DNA of 64,000 nucleotides. It comes from Temnothorax longispinosus. Lineage: Eukaryota > Arthropoda > Insecta > Hymenoptera > Formicidae. The stretch lies in assembly GCF_030848805.1 (NCBI RefSeq), contig NC_092361.1:18497406-18561405 (forward strand), given 5' to 3'. Numbering within the stretch: position 1 is the first letter of the stretch; the number at the start of each line of letters is the position of its first letter. Made by a program: the position numbers and the translations under genes. Positions 37,532 to 51,065 of the stretch are shown here, piece by piece. The notes beneath the pieces were generated by a model. The model did not search any database, was not told the origin of the DNA, and worked only from the letters and a program-made list of their open reading frames with translations.

Positions 37532-40500
37532 CTTTCGTGGGTAACGCGTTTCCACATGATGCTCCCTCAGCGACGGTTTAGGGGTGCATCGCACGTAAGC
37601 CACCGCTGTTACTTGATTCGCTTCATCTTCCACGACCGGCTTAGAGAGGGATAGAGACTTTTATCTTACCTCCCCTTCTTTTTTTTTATCCTACCTTCGA
37701 GCTCGTGGAACTCCGCTCGTGAAAATTGTACTCCAATTTAGTAAGATTCGATTTGTATGGGTGGTTGCGTCCGCGATATCAGACCGGGGTATCGAGTACA
37801 GAAAGGCGCGGATTTTTGATAGCGTCGATTGCGATGGATAGTATTACATATCCATCGTATCTGTGAATGTTTGTCGTGTATTCAAAAGATTAATATATCA
37901 GTATTTGCCAGATGGCTCTACTCTTTAAGAATGTGAATAAATGTGCCTTGCATGTATCGTCCAAGCATGTTACATGCAGCAGAGATCTTTCGTGTCTTCG
38001 CGTATCATGAAGATCAGAATCATTATACATATGTATGATACATGAAACGAACTTCGGGCAATTTCATGCAAGCATGATTTAAGACGCAATAACTTATGCA
38101 TTCGAAATTTAACGCAAGGTATAAGGAACCAAATATTTTGCCAAAACTATCTGTGATGTTAAATAAATTGCTTTCAAGCTTTCTTCATATAATCAAATAT
38201 GGATCTTAGTAATATCAATCAAAAATTTTATTTTGTATAAAAGTATAAAATAATTTTTTATAGCTAATACTTCAGATTTCTTTTATATAGCATCATTTAT
38301 ATGTGTATATAAATAAAACACAAAAATTATTAACAAAATGATTCATATAAACAACAAAAAACAGTGTTGCAAGTATACTTAAATACGTTATAATAAACTT
38401 AAATAGCAAAAAATTGTAAATGGCGTATGGTGCCTTTGTAATCACCAAGCAGCTGTGTTGCAGAAATTTCGGTCGTTTAACCGTGTATTATAACGTAACG
38501 AATGAGAAAGCGTATCTGAGATGGCTTGGAGAGCTTACTGACCAAGTCTCCGGACCACGCACATTACTCCAAATACGCACCTGATAATCGTCTCAAACTC
38601 CAACTGTATCGAAGCAGATGTGCGCACACATGCATGTGCGCGTACACGCGTGACATCTCAACGTTAACGCATGTATACGCCGCGGCATTAGTACGTGCTC
38701 GAAGATAAGGACGCAAATCTCTGGGCTTAATGTCGCACTAATTAAACGAGCACGTCCTATCGGAATGAGATTATAAGATTAATTCAAGCTCGAACGTTTT
38801 TGACGCGCATTAAATATTTTCAGTTTCCATCGTTGATTAGATAGTATTTCTTCGATGAATCCCATCCTTTTTTTTATCTTCAGACTGAGGGAAAAGTGAG
38901 AAATAAACGAGGCTCGCAAGAGCATCAGATTTCAACGGAATAAACGAGTTTCGCTGGGTGATATTAAGTTTAACCTCGTACAGCAGAATATAATAAATTT
39001 CGTAGCTAGAAGTTTGATATAATAACGTAATTGTACGCAGCATCAATATCTCATTATACATGTATTTATTCTTTCTCGTTAAGTCTATTCATGTAACGCG
39101 TTTGCCGTACGCATTGTAAGTGACTTTTCGTCGCATTAGTATTCCTCCGGCGTGATACTTCTACTGATCCTGTGCGGCAGACATTATTTCCACAAACGAT
39201 ATACTTGAAATGTACTGTATGTCAAACAGAAGGCGTTGCGAGAGGCTTGATTCATCTTTTTCACGCCCGGCGCAGCGCGGTCTGTAATTCTTCTATACGG
39301 CGGAAGCGTACTTATCTGATCTGATGATATCCAAGCTTGGACGTATCTGTAGATACGTTATACGAGGAAACGAGAACTACCACAGTATCATCCTTTCCAC
39401 ATCTTTACCTTATCCTGAAGTAATGATGTCATATCTCGACATTTCATCAGAACGAACAAGAAGACGAATTAATTGAATGGGCGCCATTGACTTGGCTTTT
39501 CCCTTGAATATACACAGCGCGCGCGTATGGACTTCTTAAAAAAAATAAGAACATTTATAACCAACGAATGCATTATTAAAAACTAATGAGAAAACAAGCG
39601 TATAAAATTAGAAATAAATATTTCTGTAATTTATAATAATTTATATTATAATAATCTTTTTTTTTAACTAAATATTTAGGCATGCATATTTAAGATAAAT
39701 ATTATTTCGATTTTTAGATTTAACGCGCAATCAATTATAGATTAGAATTCATATGTCATATCCTCTATAATATTCTACGAATCACTGAAGAATCTATCAT
39801 TATATAGTATTCATAGTCGATCCCATTCATTGCGGAGAAAGATTAATTTGTCAAGTAAGATTGTATAGATAGAGTTTTTATTTCTATATCAAATTAGTTA
39901 CTAATTCTAAGGTTGCATTTTATATAGATAGATTTTTAAATGGTACAAATAAATAATACATCAATTGATTCAGTATAAAGATAATACTGAAATAGTAATC
40001 CTGAGATAAACAAAATCTCTCGCGATATCATTCAAATCACGTTCAATTAACGATTAATTATTACATATTAGATGTGCTCAATTGACCAGATAATCGGTAA
40101 TTATAGGCTATACATTTCTAAAAAGCGTACATTACAGAATAATTATAGATTCATAATGTAATTGTAATTAAACATCAAATAATGATCGATTATAAATACC
40201 TTTATTCATTTATATATTAATTATTTATCAAAGATTGTAAAATATGAGTGCGAAAAAGCCAGATATGTTTGTTAAAGAATATATCTCTCAGGAACATCGA
40301 GCAAACACGATAAAATATTTGCATCGATTATACGCGCGTCAATTTTCCTTCATGAGCAAACTCTAATCTTCAAACGTGTATGCCAAGAGATACCGTTTAT
40401 ATTAAATTCGTAAACTCCGCGAGCCTCTTCCGTGAGAATCCCTGAAAACTTTAGAAACAGCGGCTTTTTAATCTTGCCTCTGCTAACAACCAACCAGATT

Positions 40501-41463
40501 ATTACATTTTCAATTAAATCACGCCGACCGTCATTTGCATGCCGCCTAATGCACCCAATGTAATAAAGGATAAAATGTACTTTGCGTATCGCGAGCCTTT
40601 TGCCTACTTGTTTAACGCGTGATACATACGGCAAATTTACAAAGAGTTATGAGATGTACAAGAAAACATTTTGATACACACTAGTAATGCGAAGGGTTTA
40701 TTATTAAGTTTGGCAAATTAAGCTCGAGCCTATCAAACGTGTTTGCGAAACGATTGCGACGATACAGGAGACAATTACATGGCGCAAACGGTAAACGCAT
40801 GTGCAAACTGGTTTGTTGGACGAAAACAGTTGTCCATCAAAACAATTACACGGGCGTAAAGCGTCGCGCGACTTTTTGCTCGATCGGAAAATATTAATGA
40901 AACCAAAGCCCCCATCGTTGAACCTTTGCGCTCCTGTACAATACGTTCCCATCTCGACGCACGGTTCAATGCGCGAGCTGTCGAACCGAAAGATTTTAAT
41001 TATTACTGTCGGCTCTCCCCCGTTCGTACGCTTGAAGCCAGATATAATGACGAAATTAAATAAAACGTCATTCGCGCGCCATGCGATTAATTACTGACCG
41101 GCGGAAGAGAGCGCCGGAAAAAAATGTTGGAGAGGAAAGAGCGCGCCGGTTAATTATGATCGTATGTACAAACAGCGTGTACGACCTTTCTACACTTTCG
41201 GAGGGGAACGGTCTCGTTATCCTCCATTTAAACGTAAATTCGTTATATGCAAGATCGCTATAACGTGATCATTTATTGGACGAATCAGGCCGCATCCGCG
41301 TTTCCATTAACCCAAACGTACTTGCGGTTAATAATATATTTGTCTGCACTACGATCATCCAATCATCATATAAATAATACAAAATCTTCATGAAATCGCT
41401 CTCGATCCGCAAAAACGCGGATTACATTTGCAAATTACTCGCGTAACATATACGCTTTTCTTT
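37022..41463. other. Intergenic or intronic sequence downstream of the MBF2-repeat gene
   Basis: No gene is supported. The longest frames (98 codons or fewer) at 37382-37654 and 40350-41097 lie across simple repeats or CpG-richer DNA and have no domain. The remaining sequence is AT-rich. A (CA)20 run lies at 37489-37528. Confidence 0.55.
37489..37528. repeat. (CA)20 microsatellite
   Basis: An uninterrupted run of 20 CA dinucleotides about 650 bp downstream of the MBF2-repeat gene. Confidence 0.97.
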
Positions 41464-41472
41464 ATTACATTT

Positions 41473-41952
41473 ATTTAAATCGCTTATTTTCAAAATAGCT
41501 CAAACAGAATATTCAAGGATATATTAATAGGTAAGTCTGTAAACGATAAATCGTCCACACTGGCTGAATCTTCGAGTTCTGAGTAACAAGGGCAACATTT
41601 TTACTTTTAATCTCGTCTAACGTATCGCATTCCAATCGCGATCAGCCTAATTAAAGTATCACGAGCGTTCCAGACACATATATTTCTTTTTGAAGTGGAA
41701 TATTTGCGTAATGCTCGAGAGCTTATATCCGGAGACAAACGGAGCGATATTCACAGGCACGCGAGAAAACTGTTAGCAATTCCGTAACATTCTGGTTGCA
41801 TTGTTTAGATAACATTCTAACGGCATACATACGGTCTTGAATATTTTAAGTTAAAAATTGCGCGAAGATATTATGTTCAACGTGTAAAAAATATGATAAA
41901 ATATCGTTTGTGATTAGTACATGATTTATGAGATTATATTTCCACACTTTCC
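41473..41952 (+). mobile_element. 480-bp unclassified element, copy 1, with 9-bp target duplication
   Basis: The element begins ATTTAAATCGC and ends CACACTTTCC. It is flanked by perfect 9-bp direct repeats ATTACATTT at 41464-41472 and 41953-41961, as expected of a transposition target duplication. No terminal inverted repeats, poly-A tail or open frame are visible, so the class is unknown. A second copy on the opposite strand (46789-47290) is about 96-97% identical by eye but circularly permuted. There its two ends are fused and its middle (near 41672-41688 here) is opened. A 9-bp duplication occurs in Mutator-like elements, but without inverted ends that assignment would be speculative. Confidence 0.8.
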
Positions 41953-41961
41953 ATTACATTT

Positions 41962-44900
41962 CGAGAACACAAACCATTCATGGAAGAAATCTCGTTAAAA
42001 TCTTAAGTTATGTAACGAAATGCAGCATATGGCACAAATTTAGATCTAACTTTACAAAATAATACTTTGAAATGTAGCAATTTATCATAAATGAATGGTA
42101 AAAATTCAGTATCTCCCTAACGATATTCACCTTCAGGCTTGGCCGAAAAATTATGAAACTCTTACAATTCGCAAATCGGGCTATTTAGTCAAAATACCTT
42201 TGTACGGTTTCTATTAAATCTCAAATTGTGTTCATAATACAATTTATATTATTACAACAAAATGTATAGTAATACTCTATATGATAATAGTTGTTATATC
42301 GTAAGCAAAGGATTTTGCGGGATTTAATCCGTGAAAGGTCGTCATAAAAAGTTACGCCGTCAAGTCGCGTCTGAGCAAAACGTTGTAATGCTTCCTCAGA
42401 CTCAGGCCAAGTTCTACAGTAAACAAAAGATGCAGGCAACAAGATTCACGTATAAATCTGTCGACATGAAAAGTAGAATACCTTAAGAACGAGAACAGAA
42501 CGAGAGAAAAAGATTTATAAAATTACATAAGGCTGAAATATATAAACAACCGAGAGAATACAAGAAATATGTCTGAAAAAACTAAATTTTTAATAATTAT
42601 ATTATTGTACTAATGTATAATTCGCGTGTATTAAAAATAATTTTTTATTTATTTTCTTTATATTCATAACAAATTATAATGTATAACTATGCTTTATGTA
42701 TGTATATGTGTATGATCTCGCATTTTACTTGTTTATTTAATCTCTTATTCATAGTTATTGTCTAATTTTATATTATCTTATTTTGATTACTATAATGCTT
42801 TTCATTCCACGTATATGTATTTTATTTGTATATTTCTCTGAATTTCAACTCAATCAAATATAGCGCTTAAAGTGCGATCAGAGTTAGAGGCCAAACTCGC
42901 GCACCGTTCCGTATCTATAGGAAACCCTAATTCCGAATGTATGTAAATCATTGAGACATATCTGCCGCGTCGAATCATCTATCTTCGGGAACTTTCCGTT
43001 TGCTCGCGGCGCAAGAACAGCAAAGGATGAACTTCAAGAGCAACATCAATTTGAGATCTACAGCGAAGTTAAGCGAAAAAGTTCGATACTCGCGAAATGA
43101 ATTCGAACGAAGTAACGTAGGCGTAACGTGTTCCCGCTCGGGAGAAGCGATCTAGAGCGCGACAGGCAAAGGTACCTTTATCCGAAGAACCATGGCTGGT
43201 TTGAAAAGAAGGCGAACAGTGATGGGAGAGATAGAGAAAGAGAGAGAGAGAGAGGGAGAGAGAGAGAAAGAGAGAGAGAGAGAAAGTGAGTGAGAGCGGC
43301 GCAGCACGGGGGAGGGGGACGGAGATTTGCAATCATGCGAACGGAATAATTGCGCTCAGGGAATTAACGTGCGTCGGATATAGAGGACAAGCCAATGTAC
43401 GTAAATTGTTGGCGCTAATTAATTAATAGCTTGGAGTCCGGCTGATTAAACAAACGAATACGCAAGGGCACCCGAGAAAGGGCAGAAATACGATCGTTTC
43501 CCTTTTATATCTTTACTCTCGCGTTCTAATGAACTGGTGTAAAATAAGATACGATAAACAAACTGCATTGTCAAATCGACTGTTAACAAAGAATTAGCGT
43601 ATATATATCTCTTTATTAATGCAGGATATTCTTGTCTTCGCTATCGTCGAGACGAAGAAAAAGATTATTATCTCTTTCGTCAGTAACCAAATTTTTCTGG
43701 AAAATGAAAGATTCGAAGTTGTTGAAGAGGTAAAGTAAATCGCGCGCAATAACCGTACCCGCTATTTGTGCTCGATGAATCTGAAATGAGCATCAATATT
43801 TTATATCGTAAATTACTTTTCATTTTAGCTATAAAAAAAATGTAACTCGCGAAAGCAAGATTTAATTTGATAAATTCGCGCAGTCTGATTAAAAGTGAAT
43901 TTATTTTTACGATCGAAACGACCGCGCGGATCCCCGACGCGGATATTAAATTATACGCGGATATTAGTTAACACTAGACCTTTTATTCTTATCGCCCCGT
44001 CGTCGTTCGATCGTTAGGCCGTCGTCTTTACAAAAGCAGACCTTCACAGTAACAGGCCGATTCTAGCTCAGCAAATTATTAACAATCAGGCAGGTGTTTG
44101 CGCGGTTCACGAGATTTGCTAACAAGGCGGCATTTTCGAGGTGCGGACTTGAGGCATATAATTATATCCCTGCCTCCCTATATGCGTATGCATGCTTCGA
44201 TACCAGCCTCCTCTATATAGGGTGTGCCGATCGCTTGGATAACCGAATGATGCCTTTGAGCCGTGTACTCGTTATATTCTTTATGGCAAAATATAGAGAA
44301 CACAAATATAAATTCTTATATGAGTATTAAAAATTAATAAAATAAAAACTCGCAGATAGTTAATATACACACAGAAAGCTGTTCTGTCGTGTATTTTTAT
44401 CTGTATCATAGAGTTCAAAACAGATTGTGACAAATACATAAATTTTTATTTTAAAAACACATAGACATGAGTTAATATAGAAATAGAATAATAGAAATAG
44501 AATAATTGGCGTACATTATTAATTTCCTACGGCATCGAAGAATCGAAGTAATCGAAATTATACCAAATTCAATTCGTGTTCACGAAAGATCGATCTGGAG
44601 TGTAAATGATTGAGATGCATAGAGCGTTGGCTCGAGTGCAGGCTCGAGGAATACGACAGAGAAATGCCTATCGCGATACGAACGGGTAGAAGAGTCTTCG
44701 ATGCCTTCAGCAATTCCGCAAATCAATTTGCAATACGCGGAACAGATACGCTCTCGGTGGCTAGACGATTGCACGCGGTCCAGGGATGTCTGATGTCGGC
44801 TTCATAAATTGTTACTCGTTACGGTCGTCATTACGCTTGCCTGAGAAAGATTCTACGTTATTGCACGACTCCTCCAGCCTAACTAAAGCCGTGGCTCGCG

Positions 44901-46788
44901 CGAATCGGTAAAGCGACCGCGCGCGAGTCATTACGATCGGAACTCCGCCGAAGTCTGACAAGCAGACGGGTAACATGAGATTTCTAAATGTAGAAGCGAA
45001 AGACGTTTCCGGCACGAGAAGGGACATATTAGCGCGACGTGCATACGCATTAAGCGTGAAAAGTGGTCTAAGATATACCGGTTATAACTAGACGCTGTCC
45101 AATTTGACCACCCCGTACATTGTCCGTTGTAGCGCCCGGTTGGCCGCGGCGTGAAACCGGTGGGTATGATTACCCACTTTAGTTAACGATCTTCGTAGCC
45201 CCATGGCAGTTCCGAAAGGTCAGAAAGAAAACCGCAAGGAGATCGGGAGAGAAAGAGAGAGAGAAAGAGCGGAACGCCGCCATCGACTCACGGTCGTTGT
45301 CGGTTATATCCGCCTTTGCTTTTGTCCCGCGCAGGTTTTTGCACTTCTGTAGCGCGATTTAATAAAAAGTTGACAATAAGCGCGAAAATATTCGCTAACA
45401 AACTCGTGAGCTTTGCAACGAGATTATTTCGGAACGCTAAGATTATCTAATACATTTTTACATTACGATTATGAAATCTATTAAAGTTACAAAATGGAGC
45501 ACGGGCAACGAAAACATCTTAGATTTTTTAGAGGCAGTATGATACTATTTATATAAGATGAACTGCAATTTTAATAGATATAGATAAAGAAATAGATAAA
45601 GATATTTAAATTTAAAACCCTTATTTAATAAATAATGTAATGGTTAAAAGATTTACGTGATAAGTCGTTTATATTATAAATATCTAATTATCTTTACGGG
45701 AAAAATGTTAGACACGAGTTATGGAAATATTCATATAGAAGAATACAATTATTTAATTGCTGTAATATCAACAAATGTACTATTTGTTTCACATTAGCTG
45801 TATACCACATTAGATATATATCTCAAATATCATTAATCATTATCGATTCGTTCAAGGAGCGTAATTCTATCAATATATCAGCTTGTACGCGTTTAAGTAA
45901 CTTTGAGACTACTTAACCCCCTTCTCTACGACGCGTTAAATAGCTTTTTTGATTAGTAATAAGATATAAAAGCGCTGAAATTACTATGCACAATTGCAGT
46001 GCATTTTTTGTATTTCTACCACCTAATGGCTTGGATTACCATCAACCGCAATCGCGTAGATAGATCACAGGAAAAATGTCCAATAACAAACTTTCTCTTT
46101 AAAGAAAATGACATAAATTACCATTACGACAAAACAAATTATACGACGAGTTAATACATGACGAATCCAATACGGAAGATACGCGAAGAAACAGTTTCAC
46201 CCTCAGAGCACCCGTCGGCCGAATCCGACAACGCAATCGCGCTGTAAAACATAATATTTTATGATGATCCCCCGATGACGTATTGTGGGCAATGCGTAAA
46301 CATGGAAGTTGATACAATTCGCCCCTCGGCGTGCCGCACATGCGTGTGACATAACTACAGCAATCTCGGCCGTATTTCACTGGACGTGCACGCCGTGTGA
46401 CAGGCAGTATGCAAAACGCGTGCGTGTTCGCGGGCGTGAAATTACACGCCGTATATACGAGTAACCCAGCTTCTACCTAGAGGTACGTGCGCGCATATAA
46501 CGTGGGCGCCGCGCCGATCAACACGCGCGAGGATCAGTGCCATGGGGCGAAAACCCTTACCTCGGAATTTCGTAAATGGGCCCGCTGTGCGCGCAATTAG
46601 TGTAATAAAGTGCCGGATGTGCACCTGACGGAATTGCGTATTCACGCGCGCGCTAATTCACACGGCTCTGATGCTGCCACCGTTGATGTTACTGCAGCCA
46701 ATACCGATTCGATATAGCAGAGATTCAACGTGACAAATGGAACGAGTGGAGAAATATGACGTTGAAACTTGGTTTTGATGAAACAGAT
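41962..46788. other. Intergenic or intronic sequence between the two inverted element copies
   Basis: This is AT-rich DNA with more CpG-dense parts at about 42880-43480, 44580-45320 and 46180-46680. No convincing gene was found; frames of 60-93 codons have no recognisable domain. A GA-rich tract lies at 43224-43296, and a small perfect stem GTGGGTA-TGAT-TACCCAC at about 45160-45177. Confidence 0.5.
43224..43296. repeat. Imperfect (GA)n tract
   Basis: A purine-only GA-rich simple repeat with AAAG and GGGA interruptions. On the opposite strand it produces a Ser/Leu-rich shadow frame, which is not called. Confidence 0.9.
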
Positions 46789-47290
46789 TATGTGTCTTGA
46801 ACGCTCGTGATACTTTAATTAGGCTGATCGTGATTGGAACGCGATACGTTAGACGAGATCAAAAGTAAAAATGTTGCCCTTGTTACTTAGAACTCGAAGA
46901 TTCAGCCAGTAAACGATTTATCGTTTACAGACTTACCTATTAATATATCCTTGAATATTCTGTTTGAGCTATTTTGAAAATAAGCGATTTAAATGGAAAG
47001 TGTGGAAATATAATCTCATAAATCATGTGCTAATCACAAACGATATTTTATCATATTTTTTACACGTTGAACATAATCTTCGCGCAATTTTCAACTTAAA
47101 TTATTTAAGACCGTATGTATGCCGTTAGAATGTTATCTAAACAATGCAACCAGAATGTTACGGAATTGCTAACAGTTTTCTCGCGTGCCTGTGAATATCG
47201 CTCCGTTTGTCTCCGGATATAAGCTCTCGAGCATTACGCAAATATTCCACTCCAAAAAGAAATATATATATAATGTATATACATATGTGT
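46789..47290 (-). mobile_element. Circularly permuted, inverted copy 2 of the 480-bp element
   Basis: On the minus strand this copy runs from near the middle of copy 1 to its end, then directly into its beginning and back to the middle. Positions 46789-46994 are the complement of 41473-41680, and 46995-47290 are the complement of 41681-41952. The junction reads CACACTTTCC|ATTTAAATCGC with no intervening base. The outer boundaries are both TATGTGT (46789-46795 and 47284-47290). A TA-rich expansion near the right boundary adds about 16-20 bases relative to copy 1. It is noncoding. Confidence 0.82.
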
Positions 47291-50200
47291 AAAACGTTCC
47301 ACGTTGACGTCACGCGCGATATTGAATACGACCCAAGTATCATTTCTTCATAACGACGAGCAAAGAATTTAGAACTTCGATAAAAATCGGCGCCATGTTC
47401 CTCTCACATGCTACTTTAATGCAATATTCTCCTTAACCATTACTTTTATATATGTTCATATTCGCGGTATAAGAGCGAATACGCTTCTCTTCTTGCCGTG
47501 AAAAGTTTTGCGTCACTTGGATTTAAGACTCCTGGACTGTCACTGTAGCTATATTGGATTATGACGTCAGAAGCGAGAAATCATGTGAATTTCTTTCTTG
47601 CACCATGCGTCAAGCCAAATGAGTCTTTTTTTTATATTACGTTAGTGCTTGCATTTCGTAGAGCGGACTTGCAAAATGTGCCAATAATTCTCTTCTCCAT
47701 CAGTTACCTTCATTAATGAATTCTCGTATAATTTAATTTGGATGCATCCCATACGCTTTCAGCGAAAATAAATCTCATGACAGTTGATTAAAATTCACAG
47801 TAATTTATTAATTCATACATTCGTTAAATCGAAAAATCGTTATATATTTTATTTACTTATTTAAATGCAGGTGATAGTATATGACAGAAATAAATTTATA
47901 TTTCGATATATATTAAGAGAAAAAATGAGAGCAAAGAAAAGAAATAAATTTTTACATATATGTTATTTCTGATATTTCAGCATTATGTGACTGCAGCGAT
48001 GTGCAGCGATAGGTCACGAGACTTAAGTAAAAATACACAAGAGACAAATTCGCGCAACGAATGGATGACACAGATCGGCAAATATAACGGAAGTACATGT
48101 AAAAAGATCCTCCTCGGTGCAACAGTATCGCGGTTCGTTAGTCGTCGAGTGTACGTGCGTTATTGTTTTCAACGAATCGATGAAACATCGCGCGACGCAT
48201 ATCGCACGAGCGAATTCGCCTTTTATATATCGCATCTGCACGCTCTGTAACCATTGATGAGAATACATCATTCAGCAGCGCGAATATCGCTGCGAATCGC
48301 GGGAGATTGGTACATGCGAAAGAAATATTGGTGTTTTACGCGGTGGCGCGCCGAGAAACAGGAAAAGTGCGAGTCGAATAGATGCATAGAGGTTGTTCGC
48401 ATCGGTTGCAAAGTCATTCAACAACCTGATCCTTCCCTGCGCATGGTAGACGCGATTAACGGTTCCCCACGGCCACGAAGCAGAATCGCGAGCCGGAGAC
48501 GGCAAGAAGCGACGCTTCTCTGCCGCCGCCATGCCGTTCTGCGCGGAATCGATTTTCAACGCGCGGCACGACGCGGAGGGACGTGTTTTGACGATGACGC
48601 CGACTATTATCCCTCCTACGCGGCAGCGAGATCGGTCGGCAGAGGATTCGCGAAAAAACGCGCCGCTTCGTTAATTTCTTCGATACGCCGGCCTGGCAAC
48701 GTGCCCTCAAAGTTGCTTGTCGAGTTGACGCTCGAGGACACGCATTGATACGCAGGTGCTCTCCAGAGACTGAGATTTTGCGGGGATCCTGGCCATTCTG
48801 ACACTATCGTATCAAAATTACAAGTGAACATACGTGAATCGTTTATATCAGAATATGAACAAAGAATTACAGTAAAATTACGTTATATATAATCAGTAAC
48901 TATATAAAAATGTCTCAAAATTTAGAAAAAGTGTAGATGAAGTTTCAAGAGCGATATTTATGTCAGAAAATACGCAAATTCTACTTTATTAATAAATAAC
49001 CCTTTGTTTACAAAATAGATATATATTTTAATAAAAATATATATCTATTTTGTAAATAACGTATCTTGCAAAAAAGCACCTTACCATAATGTGAATTTAA
49101 AATTATTTGTAGAAAAAAATTACCAGCACATTTTGAGTTTATTTTATTAAATTCTAGTGATATCGCGAAAAAAACTCATTTATTTTACACTGTACTAAAA
49201 GAAAAAAATATGATTTTCCGACATCATAATCCAAGTCAACCGTGGTAAATATGTTTATTTCTTTTTCCGTTCGTGGTGACTCTCTAACCGACCATGTTAG
49301 AGTAATTGCTAAAACGATTTTAAAAGATTAATTTCTATTTCCTCCCTGAGAATAATTGCAGCTTTCGACGTCCCTTCCATTTTTCATTCCCCCGAGAAAG
49401 CTGTTGACGGATATAATTCAAGGCAACCGACCTTGGTAAAAACCGCGGTTTTATTCGTCGAGTAAGCAGCCATCGAAAGAAATGCAAATAGCTCCCGGCA
49501 GTTTATTAAAGCGGTTGCAGCTAATGCTTGCTCGTGTGTGATTGCACAGGTAAACGTTGGGGATACGACGGCAAAAATAATCTCTCCCCTGGTGACGTCT
49601 CCGAAACTCGAAATCCGCTATTAAGGTGTATGGAGTGCGTCGGATTTCCTCTTATCGCACCGGTATTTGCAGAGAAATGGATCAACTGTACGCCGGTGCC
49701 GTAAACGTCTTTGGCAAATATGCTACCAGGTGGAGCAGGCTCCCCGGTTTACTCAGGCACGAATGTCACTTAGAACTTCGAAAAGCCGGAGATATACAAC
49801 TTTCTTGGCCTACGACATGACTCTACCTGAGAATTAGCTCCTCGATTGTTTGAATTATGAGCTTGATACATTGCAGATACAAATTTACACGCGAAGTAAA
49901 GGAGAAATGTAAGGAATGTACAATATAAAGAAAAGTGGATTCAAAAAATGATAAAAAATCGTTCGGCTATGTAACAGAATAATGAATAAAGAAGACATAA
50001 ATAAATTACATAATATGGATAATAATGTTAATTTGTAGGGAGTATACACTCGTAATTCTATATCTAATAACTATAACAGTTTTACGGAATGTAAAAGAAT
50101 TGCAAAACCTTTTCAGAAAATATATGTTAGAATATGTATTTCCTAATTATTATCTGTTTTCTGTTGTTTAAATATTTAAATTGTTCAATGAGTGTTTTAT

Positions 50201-50866
50201 TGTAAAGGTGATATCAATGGTGTATCTATATTGTGCAGAACCGGAAATGTTTTGAGACACAGTAGACGATCGATCTGGAACTCGAGTCTAACGCAGGAAC
50301 AGTGGGTTAAAGAGAGAAAAAATGGTCTCTCGACAGACAGATTGGCCGAGTACTTGGTCTGACTGGTCCCTACACATCGAGCAACTTTTTCCGAACTTTT
50401 TGCCTCTTTCTCATCCAACAACTAACCAACCTGCGACAGGCCGAGCAGATTACATGGACAAGTTCGAATTGTATGTCCTTTCAGTCTGATAATTTCAAAG
50501 TTTACAGATACAATTGCTTTATCACACTTGTGTGTGCTTATATTATTAATATTAAATACGTTGGGAAATTATACTCCTACGACATATTACTGTCTAAAAG
50601 AAACTAAAGCAAATTAATATTTATGAAAGTATTATCCATCTTTTATTTGCTTTGTTTAGAGCCACGTACCTTGCTTGATGATTAAATTGACTATTAAACT
50701 TACAAGTTAATTATTATAAGTTTGTTAAAAATTAATTATTTTGTTGGTAATTATAAGTTATGATTAAAACATATTCCTCGTTAGAGTTTAAATTCTCAAT
50801 GTATAATATTATGTATTATAAATACATTGTTTTATTAATAACATGCATGTTACATGTTTGCATGTT
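47291..50866. other. Intergenic or intronic, with a CpG-dense part at about 48100-48790
   Basis: A 164-codon plus-strand frame at 48254-48748 overlaps equally open minus-strand frames and has an Arg/Ala/Ser-rich composition dictated by CpG. No domain is recognisable and it is not called. The rest is AT-rich. A perfect 23-bp inverted repeat lies at 49007-49056. Confidence 0.5.
49007..49056. repeat. Perfect 23-bp inverted repeat with 4-base loop
   Basis: The left arm 49007-49029 (starts TTTACAAAATAG) and right arm 49034-49056 are exact reverse complements separated by AATA. The arms are AT-rich but not simple repeats throughout. It could be a solo foldback remnant, a cruciform-prone site, or a small hairpin transcript. 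Nothing nearby decides between these. Confidence 0.95.
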
Positions 50867-50876
50867 TACATATTAT

Positions 50877-51065
50877 TAAAGACCCTATAATAAGAGACTG
50901 GTCATAAGGGCAGTTTTATCAAAATTGTGCGAGAGAGAAGGATATATATTCATATCGCTTTCTCTTTCTCTCTTATATCTCTTTCTCTTTCTGTTCTCTT
51001 GCTTTTGACAAAACTGGCCAATCAAAACTGACTGTCTTATAGCCAGTCTCTTATTATAGGGTCTC
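50877..51065. mobile_element. 189-bp MITE with 10-bp target duplication
   Basis: Perfect 22-bp terminal inverted repeats (50880-50901 and 51043-51064, outer end AGACCCTATAATAAGAG) continue with weaker complementarity to about 40 bp. Perfect direct repeats TACATATTAT lie immediately outside at 50867-50876 and 51066-51075. The interior carries a CT-rich stretch and no coding sequence. A 9-10 bp duplication with inverted ends suggests a Mutator-like MITE, but this is an inference. Intact arms and duplication imply a fairly recent insertion. Confidence 0.85.

Noticed and set aside
37481..37540. CA repeat considered as a telomeric or satellite tract
   Set aside because: It is a simple 20-copy dinucleotide microsatellite; no TTAGG-type telomere repeat array occurs in the window.
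44061..44090. TAGCTCAG motif resembling a tRNA A-box
   Set aside because: No matching B-box (GGTTCGANTCC) or acceptor-stem complement within tRNA length.
48254..48748. 164-codon plus-strand frame
   Set aside because: CpG-dense DNA with opposing frames of 84-95 codons; Arg/Ala/Ser-rich without domain or splice support.
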